Shown here: positions 4,850-5,053 of the stretch, in pieces
Layout: every line of letters begins with the position of its first letter
How positions within the stretch are numbered: the stretch's first letter is position 1
DNA from: UBA5336 sp964625835
GTDB taxonomy: Bacteria; Pseudomonadota; Alphaproteobacteria; Caulobacterales; Hyphomonadaceae
Direction: 5' to 3'
Assembly (NCBI GenBank): GCA_964625835.1
Contig: CAZVES010000164.1
Span: 1 to 5,053, forward strand
DNA length: 5,053 nucleotides
The notes under the pieces: model-generated
What the model was told of the DNA's origin: nothing
What the model saw: only the letters and a program-made list of their open reading frames with translations
Databases searched by the model: none
Position numbers and translations under genes: made by a program

Positions 4850-5053
4850 TCACGTCACGGTGACGCCGCCATCGACCACCATCATCTGGCCGGTCATATA
4901 GCTGCCTGCCTTTGAGGCCATGAAAACGGCCGCGCCGGCAATTTCCTCCGGCTCGCCAATGCGCGCAAGCGGCGTGGTCACAAGGGCGCGTTTCAGCGTG
5001 TCGGGATTTTCCCAGAGGGCGCGGGCAAAGTCGGTCTTGATCAGGCCCGGCGC
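4850..5053 (-). CDS. SDR-family NAD(P)-dependent oxidoreductase (C-terminal part only)
   Basis: Only the last 67 residues are in the window; the Rossmann nucleotide-binding motif and the Ser-Tyr-Lys active site are outside. What is visible is the characteristic end of a classical FabG-like short-chain dehydrogenase/reductase: APGLIKTDFARALWENP after the active site, the TPLARIGEPEEIAGAAVFMASKAGSYMTGQ helix-turn segment, and the closing VVDGGVTVT. The KTDFARALWENP wording is found in SDRs close to the DHRS4/FabG group, which in alphaproteobacteria often lie near acyl-CoA dehydrogenases. The substrate cannot be told from this part. The gene is upstream of, and probably co-transcribed with, the thioesterase. 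The family call is firm; the exact activity is not known. Confidence 0.9.
   Translation of the reverse strand, partial: APGLIKTDFARALWENPDTLKRALVTTPLARIGEPEEIAGAAVFMASKAGSYMTGQMMVVDGGVTVT

Noticed and set aside
1..5053. Defence island, CRISPR array, toxin-antitoxin or prophage content
   Set aside because: All genes are recognisable housekeeping, metabolic or regulatory families; no repeat-spacer pattern, integrase, or paired small toxin/antitoxin ORFs are seen on either strand.

Overview
The window is high-GC and every convincing gene lies on the minus strand, so the biological order runs from high to low coordinates. Protein-level features suggest an alphaproteobacterium, probably of the Caulobacterales/Hyphomonadaceae/Maricaulales type: a QueE with a DTPYTWNF core and a GDTRGT end, a short ZapE N-terminus, and an SDR beside a hotdog thioesterase. 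This placement comes from family memory and is an inference.

Layout in transcription order: (1) the C-terminal 67 residues of an SDR-family dehydrogenase, cut by the window edge (4850-5053). (2) A PaaI-like hotdog acyl-CoA thioesterase (4264-4752), preceded by a 22-codon ORF whose stop overlaps the thioesterase start as TGATG. (3) A 378-base stretch without a gene (3886-4263), holding a 106-base element with 17-bp inverted-repeat ends, a compact GC-rich hairpin, and three GGATGCG repeats upstream of the next gene. (4) A sigma-54-dependent response regulator with a degenerate receiver domain (2428-3885). (5) queE, the radical-SAM 7-carboxy-7-deazaguanine synthase (1571-2329). (6) A 178-base spacer (1393-1570). 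(7) A rhomboid intramembrane serine protease (787-1392). (8) zapE/AFG1-like ATPase, overlapping the rhomboid stop by 8 bases and running off the left edge (1-794).

The SDR and thioesterase look like the end of a fatty-acid or acyl-CoA catabolic operon. The regulator follows a long, structured upstream region and is probably transcribed from its own promoter. QueE (queuosine / 7-deazaguanine synthesis) is 73 nt downstream of the regulator, with no other queuosine gene in view. Rhomboid and zapE are translationally overlapped and probably co-transcribed; both concern membrane or envelope protein quality control.

The gene content is ordinary. The items most worth a second look are the apparent frameshift or leader ORF at the thioesterase start, the inverted-repeat element at 4143-4248, the phased repeats upstream of the sigma-54 regulator, and the regulator's altered phosphorylation pocket. 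I found no CRISPR array, rRNA, complete tRNA, insertion sequence or defence system.
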